Assembly: GCA_002323535.1 (NCBI GenBank)
Contig: DCQT01000117.1
Span: forward strand, 1-22,748
Direction of reading: 5' to 3'
Length of the DNA stretch: 22,748 nt
Source of the DNA: Bacteriovoracaceae bacterium UBA1511
GTDB lineage: Bacteria; Bdellovibrionota; Bacteriovoracia; Bacteriovoracales; Bacteriovoracaceae
Position numbers and translations under genes: made by a program. Positions 15,498-22,663 of the stretch are shown here, piece after piece. The notes under the pieces were generated by a model. The model was given only the letters and a program-made list of their open reading frames with translations, was not told where the DNA came from and ran no database searches. Each line of letters starts with the position of its first letter. Position 1 is the stretch's first letter.

Positions 15498-15526
15498 ATT
15501 ATAACCAGCTTATGCGGCGATAACAA
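15498..15526 (-). promoter_or_regulatory. Sigma70-type promoter of the beta-barrel/HAD operon
   Basis: On the minus strand TTGTTA (15521-15526) is separated by exactly 17 bases from a perfect TATAAT (15498-15503). The expected transcript start near 15491 leaves a leader of about 20 bases before the chosen ATG, which supports that start. Confidence 0.75.
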
Positions 15527-15556
15527 TAAATCCTTGAAATCCGATGAATTAATTTT

Positions 15557-15589
15557 GTTATTGACACAATAACCCTAAGAAATTAAAAA
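15557..15589 (+). promoter_or_regulatory. tRNA-His promoter with inverted repeat over the -35
   Basis: TTGACA (15561-15566) is followed after 17 bases by TAAAAA (15584-15589), just ahead of the tRNA. A perfect inverted repeat GTTATTG-ACA-CAATAAC (15557-15573) overlaps the -35 hexamer. The promoter is well supported by the consensus -35 and its position. A regulatory role for the repeat is inference. Confidence 0.6.
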
Positions 15590-15600
15590 GGTCTTCTCGT

Positions 15601-15677
15601 GGTGGCCGTAGTTCAGTTGGTAGAGCGCCAGATTGTGATTCTGGTTGTCGTGGGTTCGAGTCCCATCGGCCACCCCA
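15601..15677 (+). tRNA. tRNA-His (GTG)
   Basis: The 77-base gene folds as a complete cloverleaf: acceptor GTGGCCG with CGGCCAC, D-arm, anticodon loop TTGTGAT with GTG at 15635-15637, and T-loop GGTTCGAGTCC. It carries the extra 5' G (G-1, base 15601) opposite the discriminator C that is the identity element of tRNA-His. The 3' CCA is encoded. Overall it is very close to the E. coli hisR sequence. It has its own promoter and terminator, so it is a single-gene unit. Confidence 0.97.
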
Positions 15678-15686
15678 CTTTTTTAG

Positions 15687-15711
15687 ACCTTTCCTTGCGA
15701 AAGGTTTTTTT
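15687..15711 (+). terminator. Intrinsic terminator of tRNA-His
   Basis: ACCTTTC (15687-15693) pairs with GAAAGGT (15699-15705) around a five-base loop. A T-run follows immediately to 15711, ten bases after the tRNA CCA end. Confidence 0.85.
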
Positions 15712-15789
15712 ATTCCCAAAGCTTAAATTCACTCGGTCGAGAACGCTAATCAACTTGAGCCAATAGCTGCAAGAAGTTAAAATTTTTAA

Positions 15790-16284
15790 ATGAATAACTC
15801 AATAATAAGACTGGCCAGACCAGGAGAAGAGGCTCAAATTCATGAGGCTCACATGAGATCAATAAGAGAAATCTGCATAGAAGATCATGGTGAGGAAGAA
15901 GTTCGTGGTTGGGGAAACAGACCTCTTGGATGCAGGTGGGTTGAGGTAATAAAAACAAACCTGGTTTAGGTAATTGAATGTAACCAAAACATATATGGCT
16001 TTGGGTTTCTACAAGAAGGAAAAAAAGAAAATTCTCCGTCTTATGGATTTCTTCACTCTCTTTATTTAACACCAGAGGTAAAAGGGAAAGGGCTAGGGTA
16101 TAAGTTAGCAATGACTATACTTAACAAAGCGAAAGAACTTAATCTAACTCATCTAAAACTTAGCTCTACTATAACTGCATATGATTTTTATAAGAGGCTT
16201 GGTTTTGAGCCTCATGGTGATAAAAAACAAATTGATATCAGAGGTTACCCTGTCACTTGTTTTCCCATGATCAAAAAACTATAA
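15790..16284 (+). pseudogene. GNAT acetyltransferase interrupted by one in-frame TAG
   Basis: Read through one stop, the frame encodes 164 residues of a GNAT-family N-acetyltransferase, which transfers acetyl from acetyl-CoA to an amine. It begins MNNSIIRLARPGEEAQIHEAH, typical of the first GNAT strand and helix. It contains LYLTPEVKGKGLGYKLA, the acetyl-CoA pyrophosphate-binding loop. YDFYKRLGF then forms the conserved end-of-domain motif. A single TAG (15967-15969, codon 60) interrupts it without any frameshift. The rest is intact up to TAA at 16282-16284, so the lesion is recent, or the stop is read through, or the base is an error. No good internal start lies after the TAG ahead of the CoA-binding loop. 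It follows the tRNA-His terminator; no ribosome-binding site is obvious before the ATG. Confidence 0.8.
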
Positions 16285-16378
16285 ATTTTAAATAAAATTT
16301 ATTTAAAAACTTCAATTTTCCACAATAAAACCCGAACATCTGACAGGAACACTACGCTTTTGGTGGTAAAATAACATT

Positions 16379-16867
16379 ATGAAAGAAAAGGTCACAGATT
16401 ACCTAAATTCAATAAATCTAAAGAACTTAGAACATCATGATATGTTCATAAGTCTTCACACGTCTGAGGAATACGAAATCTCTTTGGAGACTATTAAAGA
16501 ATGGATAATGGATGGATGTGAGAACCATATCGAGTACTCAAATAAGGAGGACTTAAAAAACTTAGCGTCATGCAGCCTAACATTTTCTAGCTGGGTTCTC
16601 GCTAAAATTTTAAAAACTGGAAACAACGATCTCGTCTTTAACCGGGTTAAAGTGAAACTCATTTTAAAAAAACTTCACCTCAAAGAAAAAGTTAATATCC
16701 AATCTTACTCAGATTTTATTTTCACTGGACTTGGAATGTGCGTTACCCAATTAGGCAATAGACTTAACCTATCAAACGAGCAATCTTGTAAGCTTTTACT
16801 TAGCACCTTACTAATTGTTCTTGAACAGAGCTTAGAAGAACCTGTTTCATCTGAATCTGCAGCTTAG
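16379..16867 (+). CDS. Unknown 162-aa cytosolic protein
   Basis: I do not recognise a family. The protein is predicted largely helical, acidic, without signal peptide or membrane span. It contains five Cys without a metal-binding spacing. The last 60 residues (FIFTGLGMCVTQLGNRLNLS, then a Leu-rich helix) look like a compact helical bundle. GGTGG 12 bases before the ATG is a weak ribosome-binding site. The gene ends 8 bases before the SixA-like gene and is probably its operon partner. Confidence 0.75.
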   Translation: MKEKVTDYLNSINLKNLEHHDMFISLHTSEEYEISLETIKEWIMDGCENHIEYSNKEDLKNLASCSLTFSSWVLAKILKTGNNDLVFNRVKVKLILKKLHLKEKVNIQSYSDFIFTGLGMCVTQLGNRLNLSNEQSCKLLLSTLLIVLEQSLEEPVSSESAA

Positions 16868-16875
16868 GAAGAAGT

Positions 16876-17349
16876 ATGAGTAACGACAAAGATATTTTTC
16901 TATTTCTCACCCGTCATGCCGAAGCCAAGTCCGCAGCTTTTTCTTCAGGAAGGCCGCTAAGTGACAGGGGAACGGTCGAGTCAACTCTTCTTGGTGAAAA
17001 TTTAAAAAAAGATAACTTTAATATCAAAACAATAATCAACAGCGGTATTCTTCGTAGCGAGCAGACCTCTGAAATAATAAAAAGAGAAATTGGGCATGGA
17101 AAAATAATTCAAAACGAAAGACTCGCAGAAGGGTTCTCAAATAACGAAGCTTACTGGCTTACCTTTGTTGAGACTATCCAAGAGACCACTATGCTTGTTG
17201 GGCACAACCCAACTATTTTCGACATTCTTCAACTAGCAAACCCTGGGCTAAACTTTGAATTCACCACTGGTAGCTGTATTTGCTTGAAAAAAAATCAAGA
17301 AAATTTAACTTATTCTGAGTTTTGGTCCTATAAAATACCTAAGGACTAA
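16876..17349 (+). CDS. SixA-like histidine phosphatase
   Basis: The 157-residue product is a small branch-2-length histidine phosphatase. It has the TRHAEAK motif (Arg13, catalytic His14) and the family segment GRPLSDRG (25-32). A second arginine sits in SGILRSEQTSEI (Arg60), and the second catalytic histidine is in MLVGHNPT (His110). SixA in E. coli dephosphorylates phosphohistidine on signalling or phosphotransferase (Npr) proteins; the target here is unknown. AGGAAG precedes the ATG by 4 bases. It follows the 162-residue gene closely and overlaps the convergent pdxH by 11 bases. Confidence 0.88.
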   Translation: MSNDKDIFLFLTRHAEAKSAAFSSGRPLSDRGTVESTLLGENLKKDNFNIKTIINSGILRSEQTSEIIKREIGHGKIIQNERLAEGFSNNEAYWLTFVETIQETTMLVGHNPTIFDILQLANPGLNFEFTTGSCICLKKNQENLTYSEFWSYKIPKD

Positions 17350-17917
17350 TTAAACAAGTCTCCCACTTATCCTCATGAAGCTCAAACACTTCTCTTTTGT
17401 GAAGCCGATTTTTATGACCTTCCCAAAACTCAATTCTAGTTGGAACTATCTCAATTCCTCCCCAATGCTCTGGGCAGGAAATATCTGACTCACTGAGCTC
17501 ATTTTGCAAACGTTCATACTTTTCAAATAATTCATCATATGAATCAATTTTACTGCTTTGGTTTGACACAATCGCCGCCACTCTTGAAGCAAAAGGTCTT
17601 GAGTCAAAATACTTTGTTGAAACTTCCCTTGACGTAATTCTCACAAAACCTTTAATCCGCAATTGAGTATCGAACTTGTCCCAAAAAAAGGTCGCAGATA
17701 TAGCACTATTGTTTCTAATGTCTTGCCCCTTCTTTGAATTATAATTAGTGAAAAAAATTAGATTATCATCATCTGAATACTCTTTAAATAACACCATTCT
17801 CGAGTCGGGCGTATCATTGACATCAATTGTAGAAACACACATTGCGTTCCAATTACCCTCTACTTCGCTTTTTGCTCTTTCAAGCCATTGTTTAATCTTT
17901 TTTTTTGGATCAATCAT
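17339..17917 (-). CDS. pdxH: Pyridoxamine 5'-phosphate oxidase
   Basis: PdxH is an FMN enzyme that oxidises pyridoxine or pyridoxamine phosphate to pyridoxal 5'-phosphate, the cofactor of PLP enzymes such as the desulfurase in this window. The 192-residue protein has SRMVLFKE (39-46) and FFTNYNSKKG (55-64) for FMN. FFWDKFDTQLRIKG (78-90) follows, with TQLR in place of the usual RQVR. YFDSRP (103-108) and SNQSSKI (118-124) are also present. The C-terminal WEGHKNRLHKR and W...L.SP are the substrate-binding signature, so the full fold is there. The length is slightly below the E. coli 218, mainly at the N-terminus. GGGG stands before the ATG. It overlaps the SixA-like gene by 11 bases at the 3' end. 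Confidence 0.9.
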   Translation of the reverse strand: MIDPKKKIKQWLERAKSEVEGNWNAMCVSTIDVNDTPDSRMVLFKEYSDDDNLIFFTNYNSKKGQDIRNNSAISATFFWDKFDTQLRIKGFVRITSREVSTKYFDSRPFASRVAAIVSNQSSKIDSYDELFEKYERLQNELSESDISCPEHWGGIEIVPTRIEFWEGHKNRLHKREVFELHEDKWETCLISP

Positions 17918-17994
17918 AGATTTACCCCTTTTTTATATATGATAAAAATTCCTCAATCGATTGCCTCATAAGTGAATATTTATTAATAGACTAC

Positions 17995-18579
17995 ATGGCA
18001 AAATTTTACGACATTTACCATCAAATCCCAAGTGCGAGACAACGAAGAAGTTCACTCAATGAGCAAATGTCTGACTTTGAATCAAACAATCTGAGTTGCC
18101 GGGGCTGCATTGGGAACTGCTGCACCTTTACAAGTAACTCCATGATGATATCGCCAATTGAGGCTCTAGATATTATTGAATACTTTATAGAAACGGACAG
18201 TTTCGATCTCGAACACCTTGTAAAAAAACTTCAGTCAACGATTAATGAATTCAGGCTTTACACAAACGCAGGACTTCGAAAAACTTACACATGTCCTTTC
18301 TATACCGGTGAAAAAAAAGGCTGTACAATTTCTAAGCACTCTAAACCTTTTGGCTGTCTTGCATTTTTACCGAACGAAAAAAACATAATTGAAGGAAAGA
18401 CTTGTTCAAGTAAAATAAACTCTCTAAAAGATCGACATGAAAAGTTTAAAATAGATGAGCAACTAGTTAATGAAGCTATAAAAAATGAATTAGGCTTAAA
18501 TTGGAATAAATTATCTATTCCCGCAGCTGTTTTAGATTTAATAAAAAAGGGAGAACACCTGCTCTCCCATGATTCGTAA
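17995..18579 (+). CDS. YkgJ-type CxxCxxxCC metal-binding protein
   Basis: The defining feature is CRGCIGNCC (Cys35, 38, 42, 43), the signature of the UPF0153/YkgJ family, thought to bind a zinc or iron ion. Further Cys at 100, 110 and 121 (TCPFYTGEKKGC, FGCLAF) complete the set expected for the family, whose role is unknown. MMISPIEALDI after the first cluster is also typical. No signal peptide is seen, so it is cytosolic. It is transcribed divergently from pdxH with 77 bases between. The last codons contain the terminator of the opposing L25 gene. Confidence 0.85.
   Translation: MAKFYDIYHQIPSARQRRSSLNEQMSDFESNNLSCRGCIGNCCTFTSNSMMISPIEALDIIEYFIETDSFDLEHLVKKLQSTINEFRLYTNAGLRKTYTCPFYTGEKKGCTISKHSKPFGCLAFLPNEKNIIEGKTCSSKINSLKDRHEKFKIDEQLVNEAIKNELGLNWNKLSIPAAVLDLIKKGEHLLSHDS
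18544..18568 (-). terminator. L25 terminator embedded in the YkgJ-type gene
   Basis: GGGAGA (18549-18554) pairs with TCTCCC (18563-18568) around an eight-base loop. Read on the minus strand the stem is followed by six T. It lies 25 bases beyond the L25 stop and inside the last codons of the convergent gene. The orientation of the T-run shows that it serves the minus strand only. Confidence 0.7.
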
Positions 18580-18593
18580 TAAATTTTCTAATT

Positions 18594-19226
18594 TTAAGCA
18601 GCCTCTGAATCAGTTTTATCTGTTTCGGCTACCTCCATCTCATCAACTGGCTCAGCAACTACTGTTGGCTCATCAATTTTTTGAACTCTAGGATGACCGC
18701 AGCTTACAAGAATTTTGTCGTGATCTTCTTGTAGAAATTCAAACTTGTAATTTTTAGCAAGGTCGCCAACATGAATATTGTCACCAATTTCAAGATCAGA
18801 GACATCTACCATTAATTTGTCTGGTAAGTCAGCTGGATATCCCTTGACTGTAATTTCATGCATGTTTTCCTTAATGATTCCACCATCAAACTGCCCTTTC
18901 GCTTTTCCATGGAAAGCAACTTCTACACTTAAGGTTGTTACTTCATCATTTTTCATCGCATGAAAAGATATGTGGATATACTTATCCTGCAGAGGTCCTC
19001 TTTGAAGCTCCTCTAAGCCTACTAGAAAACCTTTTTCTCCTTCGACCTTTAACTCAAATTTTGCAGCATGATGCTTCAAACATTTCTGTAAATCTGTGTT
19101 TTTAATTTTTAAGCTCATTGGTTCCATTGATTTTCCGTATACACATCCGGGCACCCAACCATTGCTTCTTAAACTTGATGCCTTTTCACCCTTAACTCTT
19201 TTGTACGCCTCAAGAACGTAATCCAT
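18594..19226 (-). CDS. rplY: 50S ribosomal protein L25 (long, Ctc/TL5 type)
   Basis: L25 binds 5S rRNA in the large subunit. The 210-residue product is the long form. The N-terminal 5S-binding domain (about 1-90) reads ...KGEKASSLRSNGWVPGCVYGK, where the family usually has RLR..G.iPaVvYG. The Ctc/TL5 beta domain (about 95-185) contains VKGYPADLPDKLMVDVSDLEIGDNIHVGDL, a strong family signature. An acidic Ala/Glu/Thr tail ends the protein. The ATG at 19226 is preferred over one at 19241 because GGAGG (19232-19236) lies 5 bases before it. It appears alone, without the frequent partners prs or pth. Confidence 0.92.
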   Translation of the reverse strand: MDYVLEAYKRVKGEKASSLRSNGWVPGCVYGKSMEPMSLKIKNTDLQKCLKHHAAKFELKVEGEKGFLVGLEELQRGPLQDKYIHISFHAMKNDEVTTLSVEVAFHGKAKGQFDGGIIKENMHEITVKGYPADLPDKLMVDVSDLEIGDNIHVGDLAKNYKFEFLQEDHDKILVSCGHPRVQKIDEPTVVAEPVDEMEVAETDKTDSEAA

Positions 19227-19319
19227 GAATACCTCCGTCATGTATCAGTAATGATATACACTTAACGGTTGATCCACTTTCTTTCGAAGGTCAAAGTTAT
19301 GCTAAGAAGAAGTTGCCGG

Positions 19320-19682
19320 TTAAAAATTTGAGCACTCAGCCTCAACAAAAACTGTTTCCGGCCACTCTCCTTGAATTTCGATGTCCAAAGACCCATCAAT
19401 AAAACCAAAAGACTCACAATATGCCGTCACTTCAATTTCGCATTCATCTCCAGAAAGTAAAACATCAGGACAATAGTTATCTACAAAAATTTCAAATGAT
19501 CCAAAAAAAGATACGTCCTTAATAACTTTTGGAGATTCAGTCTCGTTTAAAATATAAATTGATTGAGTATCACTGTTATCAATCTCAATAACTCCAAAAT
19601 CAAGATAACTAGGATTAATATCCACTTTGGCCAAAGATATTGTGCTGAAAATTATACAAATGATGGATATAATCGCTTTCAT
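19320..19682 (-). CDS. Small secreted protein with ASH/Ig-like domain
   Basis: MKAIISIICIIFSTISLA is a Sec signal peptide with cleavage before KVDI. The remaining 100 residues match the pattern of ASH (ASPM-SPD2-Hydin)/choice-of-anchor-D Ig-like domains. INPSYLDFGVIEI stands for the opening strand and SIYILNETE for the N-T segment. FEIFVDNYCPDVLLSGDECEIEVTAY stands for the F...C...L.pG..C.i.v.f segment, and GSLDIEI closes. Four Cys could form two disulfides. AAGGA lies about 8 bases before the ATG. The protein is a single domain and ends there, so it may act by binding in the periplasm or outside the cell; no partner is visible. Confidence 0.82.
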   Translation of the reverse strand: MKAIISIICIIFSTISLAKVDINPSYLDFGVIEIDNSDTQSIYILNETESPKVIKDVSFFGSFEIFVDNYCPDVLLSGDECEIEVTAYCESFGFIDGSLDIEIQGEWPETVFVEAECSNF

Positions 19683-19758
19683 AATTTAATCCTTTTAATC
19701 TTAAAAAAGAAATATTAGAAAATATGAAACCAAATTAAAACCTCTCAAGGAAAAATAT

Positions 19759-20205
19759 ATGAATGAAAAATTTTTTACCTCTACAAAAAGATTCGTTGGT
19801 TTCCCCTGCACCCATAGACAATGGAAGGCGGAAAGCCACTGTCGCTTTGTTCATGGATACTCTAGAGAGTTTTATTTCGAGTTTGAATCAAATGAACTTA
19901 CTAAGGAAGGCTGGGTTGTCGACTTTGGAGGACTCAAAGAGGTGAAAGCATGGTTGGACCATATGTTTGATCATACTTTTCTTGCTTCAGAGGATGACCC
20001 GCACCTGGATACGTTTAAGGACCTCGAAAAATGTGGTGTTATACAACTCAGAACATTTGAAAACATTGGTATGGAAGGTACGGCCAAGTATGTTTTTGAA
20101 GAGGTGGATAAGATGATAAAAAGGCAAACAGACGGTAGAGCTTGGGTAAAGCTTACTGAAGTTAGAGAGAACGAAAAAAACTCTGCTATTTATCGACCAA
20201 GGTAA
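19759..20205 (+). CDS. 6-pyruvoyl/6-carboxy-tetrahydropterin synthase family (QueD-like)
   Basis: QueD makes 6-carboxytetrahydropterin, the second step of queuosine synthesis; relatives make other pterins. Zinc ligand candidates are His19 (CTHRQW) and His32 (HGYS), where the usual third ligand of the HGH motif is Tyr34. The catalytic Cys is Cys28, the Asp-His pair is FDH (71-72), and the late catalytic Glu is Glu134 in LTEVREN. VVDFGGLK (53-60) is the typical strand-and-helix after the zinc site. An insertion around 78-105 includes PHL (81-83), which could supply another ligand. The 148-residue length is slightly above QueD (about 120). A synthase role is likely but not certain. AAGGA precedes the ATG by 8 bases. 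The neighbours are not queuosine genes. Confidence 0.75.
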   Translation: MNEKFFTSTKRFVGFPCTHRQWKAESHCRFVHGYSREFYFEFESNELTKEGWVVDFGGLKEVKAWLDHMFDHTFLASEDDPHLDTFKDLEKCGVIQLRTFENIGMEGTAKYVFEEVDKMIKRQTDGRAWVKLTEVRENEKNSAIYRPR

Positions 20206-20208
20206 AAC

Positions 20209-20631
20209 CTATTTGAACTTTTTAAGATCTTTGGCAGGTAAGGATCCAACGCACAGGTCTCTTCCCAGACCAGCGATTTTACGAAACTTTAGTCTTCGCA
20301 TTAAAAAGTAATCAAACATGACCCCAATTCCAGACTTTTTTTCAAACTTTGGAATTGCTTTATGATTTCTGAGTAAATCCTTGCTTGGTGGAGGACAGAT
20401 TGCTTCTGTTAAGCCAGAGAGAACTTTCTCCGCCTTATTGCCTTTAATTTTGGATGTATTCACGCATTTATCCACAATACCGTCCGACTTATCCTGGGAA
20501 TCTAAAAGAAGTGTTTTACCTTCAGGACACGTGACATGCTCTTTAATTTCCAGGGAGTCCACACTAACACTTAAAGAAGACAATAAAATGACTGTTGAAA
20601 ATTTAAAAAATATTTTCTGACCTAATCTCAT
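20209..20631 (-). CDS. Small secreted protein of unknown function
   Basis: From the ATG at 20631 the product begins MRLGQKIFFKFSTVILLSSLSVSVDS, a Sec signal peptide with cleavage near DSLEI, giving a mature protein of about 115 residues. It is strongly basic and contains four Cys (VTCPEG, DKCVN, AICPPP, DLCVG), which could form two disulfides. No family is recognised. Longer starts (20676, 20664) only add residues before the signal peptide and are disfavoured. GAGG is about 11 bases before the chosen ATG. It ends 3 bases after the convergent QueD-like gene. Confidence 0.72.
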   Translation of the reverse strand: MRLGQKIFFKFSTVILLSSLSVSVDSLEIKEHVTCPEGKTLLLDSQDKSDGIVDKCVNTSKIKGNKAEKVLSGLTEAICPPPSKDLLRNHKAIPKFEKKSGIGVMFDYFLMRRLKFRKIAGLGRDLCVGSLPAKDLKKFK

Positions 20632-20753
20632 TAAATTATATCCCTCAGACACATAATACATGAGATTCACAGTCACATTAATTCGATGAGTTACGCCTTA
20701 ATACCTAGAAAATTAATTACATATTTTGCCTAATAATTATGTCATTTTAGGTC

Positions 20754-20759
20754 TATAAT
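20754..20759 (+). promoter_or_regulatory. Possible -10 element of the SRAP gene
   Basis: A perfect TATAAT lies 31 bases before the SRAP start. No convincing -35 is found at the right distance (TAATAA at 17 bases), so the promoter is tentative. Confidence 0.35.
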
Positions 20760-20790
20760 TTGTTTTTTATTTAATTTTCAGGATTAAAAA

Positions 20791-21444
20791 ATGTGCTTTT
20801 CTTTCAAGTCTGATATTCACCAAGATGAGCTTAAACAAGCAACAGGGGCTGTTGTTGCTCAAAAATCTTTTGAGCTTTTTTACAATGATAACCCAGAGGG
20901 CTTCACGCAAACTGTTTTTCCAAACGCATACTCTATCAATTTGATTCAAACAAAGCATGGGCCAACCCTTGTCCCCATGCGCTACAGACTTCGTCCAGCT
21001 AACTCTGAAAGCGAAATTCCTAGTAAGTACAACCTCTATAACGCTAGAGTCGAATCGATTCTTGAAAAAAAGACTTGGAACTCACTTCTTGGTAAGAAGC
21101 ACGTTGCTGTTCCAATGAATGCGTTTAATGAGTGGATTACAACAAAAGAAGGTAAAAAGGTTGTTCAGTTCAAACCAGAGAAAAACAATATTTTCTGGGC
21201 TGCGGGACTGTACGATATCTGGGAAGACCCTACAAACAAGAATAAATTAGTAAGCTTCGCAATAATAACTACGGAGCCTACTGAATACATTGAGCAAGTT
21301 GGCCACGACCGATGCCCAATAATGCTATCCACCGAAGTGGCACTGGAATGGACAGCCTTAAACACAGACCCAGTCAAAGCTTATAACTTTCTTCCAAAGT
21401 CAATGGAGTCGAATAAACTTACTCACGAATTTTCGATGCTTTAG
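20791..21444 (+). CDS. SRAP-domain abasic-site protein (YedK/HMCES family)
   Basis: SRAP proteins form a covalent thiazolidine link between Cys2 and abasic sites in single-stranded DNA, shielding them from cleavage. The 217-residue product has the essential Cys2, exposed after Met removal. NARVES (84-89) contains the active Asn. FNEW (112-115) has Glu114, and VGHDRCPIML (170-179) holds His172, so the four catalytic positions of YedK are kept. MCFS replaces the usual MCGR, and DRCP replaces the common RMP segment. The length is normal. AGGA lies 7 bases before the ATG. It sits between the 20209-20631 gene and jag without an obvious functional link. No LexA-type operator is seen upstream. Confidence 0.92.
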   Translation: MCFSFKSDIHQDELKQATGAVVAQKSFELFYNDNPEGFTQTVFPNAYSINLIQTKHGPTLVPMRYRLRPANSESEIPSKYNLYNARVESILEKKTWNSLLGKKHVAVPMNAFNEWITTKEGKKVVQFKPEKNNIFWAAGLYDIWEDPTNKNKLVSFAIITTEPTEYIEQVGHDRCPIMLSTEVALEWTALNTDPVKAYNFLPKSMESNKLTHEFSML

Positions 21445-21484
21445 AGAGTACTCTCTTGACACAAAACACTCGCATCGATAAAAG
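21443..21484 (+). promoter_or_regulatory. Candidate jag promoter with a 14-bp palindrome
   Basis: AGAGAGTACTCTCT (21443-21456) is a perfect palindrome that starts within the SRAP stop codon. It runs directly into TTGACA (21456-21461). After 17 bases a TAAAAG (21479-21484) can serve as a weak -10. The promoter resembles the tRNA-His promoter in form. Its leader to the jag start is about 70 bases. Confidence 0.45.
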
Positions 21485-21558
21485 CAAAGTTACGCTATTT
21501 TAGAAATAAAGCTATCGGGCCAACTCGCCCATTTCACAATATATAAGGATTAATAAAG

Positions 21559-22593
21559 GTGGATCAACAAATGACACACAGTGAAAACGGAAATCGGCAA
21601 CAAGGTCAGCGCCGAAGAAGACCTTACAACAAAAGACGTCGCTCAGGTAATGGAAACCGCTCAAATGGTAACAGAGAGAAAAACGGAAACAGAGCTCAAC
21701 AGGCAGTAGAAAAAAATGGAAACTTCGTAGAGCCTGAAGCAAACGGTAAATTTACATCAAATGATAGTCAGTCTCAACTATTACCTCAATCAGTCACAGT
21801 AACTGCGAGTGATTTCACCCAGGCGACTCAAGAGGCAATGCTTAAACTAAACATCCATGACGAATCTCTTCTTTCTCACGAAATTCTAGAAAAAGGTAAA
21901 AGAAGCTTTCTAGGTGTTTTAGGGTCAAGAGAAGTTACTTACAAGTTCTCTATCGTTCCAAAAATTGATGTTATGGCTCAAACTTTTCTAGAAAACCTAG
22001 TAAGACTCAGCCTTCTTGATGTTACATTTGAATTAACTCAAAAAGAAAACCTCCTTGAGATTGCTTTTGAAGGTGACGATGAAGAGATCTTAAAGGCAAA
22101 TGGCTTTGAAGTAGTTACCTGTTTTGAGCAATTATTAAGAAAGCATTTAATCAAGAAAGCTGCTTTAAGAAACTCATTTAAATTTACAATCTCTGTTGGC
22201 GGAGAAGAAAACTCTAGAGAAGCTAAGCTTGAAAACCTTGCAACAAAAATGAGAGACAAGCTTCTAAGAAACAAAAAGCCTGTTACTCTTAATTCAATGT
22301 CACCAAGAGATAGAAGAATTATTCATCAATTTTTTAGTGAGGATGAAGAAGTAAATACAAAGTCATTTGGTGATGGTTATTACAAAAGAATTAAGCTTTA
22401 CCTCAAGAGAAAAAACGAGACGAGTAGCGAAGAAGTTACAGAGTCTTCAGAGGCAGCTGTTGAAACACAAGAGAATCATGTGGCTGAAGCTAACTCTCAA
22501 GTTGAACCAACGCCAGTGACAACGGATGAGCCGAATGCAAATACCGCTGTTTCTGAGCAAGAGGAATCAAACGACAATATTGGGAACGTTTAA
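21559..22593 (+). CDS. jag: Jag/KhpB-family RNA-binding protein, extended form
   Basis: Jag/KhpB proteins bind RNA and influence cell division and envelope functions. Order in this 344-residue protein: a basic low-complexity region rich in Asn, Gly and Arg (about 8-60), then a Jag-N domain (about 79-130, with EILEKGKRSFLGVLGSREV). A KH-like domain follows (about 135-245), then an R3H domain with SPRDRRIIHQFF (about 248-259) and GYYKRIKLYL. An acidic Glu/Asn/Thr tail ends the protein. The KH loop that should read GxxG appears as KANG. The GTG at 21559 and the ATG at 21571 are both possible; each has a nearby purine-rich site. Unlike many bacteria, yidC, rnpA and mnmE are not adjacent on the sequenced side, so this jag stands apart. 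Confidence 0.85.
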   Translation: MDQQMTHSENGNRQQGQRRRRPYNKRRRSGNGNRSNGNREKNGNRAQQAVEKNGNFVEPEANGKFTSNDSQSQLLPQSVTVTASDFTQATQEAMLKLNIHDESLLSHEILEKGKRSFLGVLGSREVTYKFSIVPKIDVMAQTFLENLVRLSLLDVTFELTQKENLLEIAFEGDDEEILKANGFEVVTCFEQLLRKHLIKKAALRNSFKFTISVGGEENSREAKLENLATKMRDKLLRNKKPVTLNSMSPRDRRIIHQFFSEDEEVNTKSFGDGYYKRIKLYLKRKNETSSEEVTESSEAAVETQENHVAEANSQVEPTPVTTDEPNANTAVSEQEESNDNIGNV

Positions 22594-22614
22594 TTTCTTA
22601 ATACTGCTACAAAT

Positions 22615-22645
22615 AAAAAAGCCGGCTTTTAGACCGGCTTTTTTT
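22615..22645. terminator. Bidirectional intrinsic terminator after jag
   Basis: A-run plus GCCGG (22615-22625) pairs with CCGGC plus T-run (22634-22644) around an eight-base loop. T-tracts follow the stem on both strands, so it can terminate both jag and the convergent gene ending at 22664. Confidence 0.9.
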
Positions 22646-22663
22646 ATATCCTTTATAAATACT

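Noticed and set aside
15746..16111. 121-aa open frame on the minus strand
   Set aside because: It is the antisense of the GNAT frame. Its Leu- and Pro-rich product lacks any motif, and the plus-strand frame carries clear GNAT motifs on both sides of its TAG.
15601..16378. tRNA-His as an integration site for a mobile element
   Set aside because: No integrase, no repeated tRNA 3' end and no foreign gene cluster are seen downstream. Only the GNAT pseudogene and ordinary genes follow.
21517..21530. GGGC...GCCC hairpin in the jag leader as a riboswitch
   Set aside because: It is only a four-base stem and shows no known riboswitch core.
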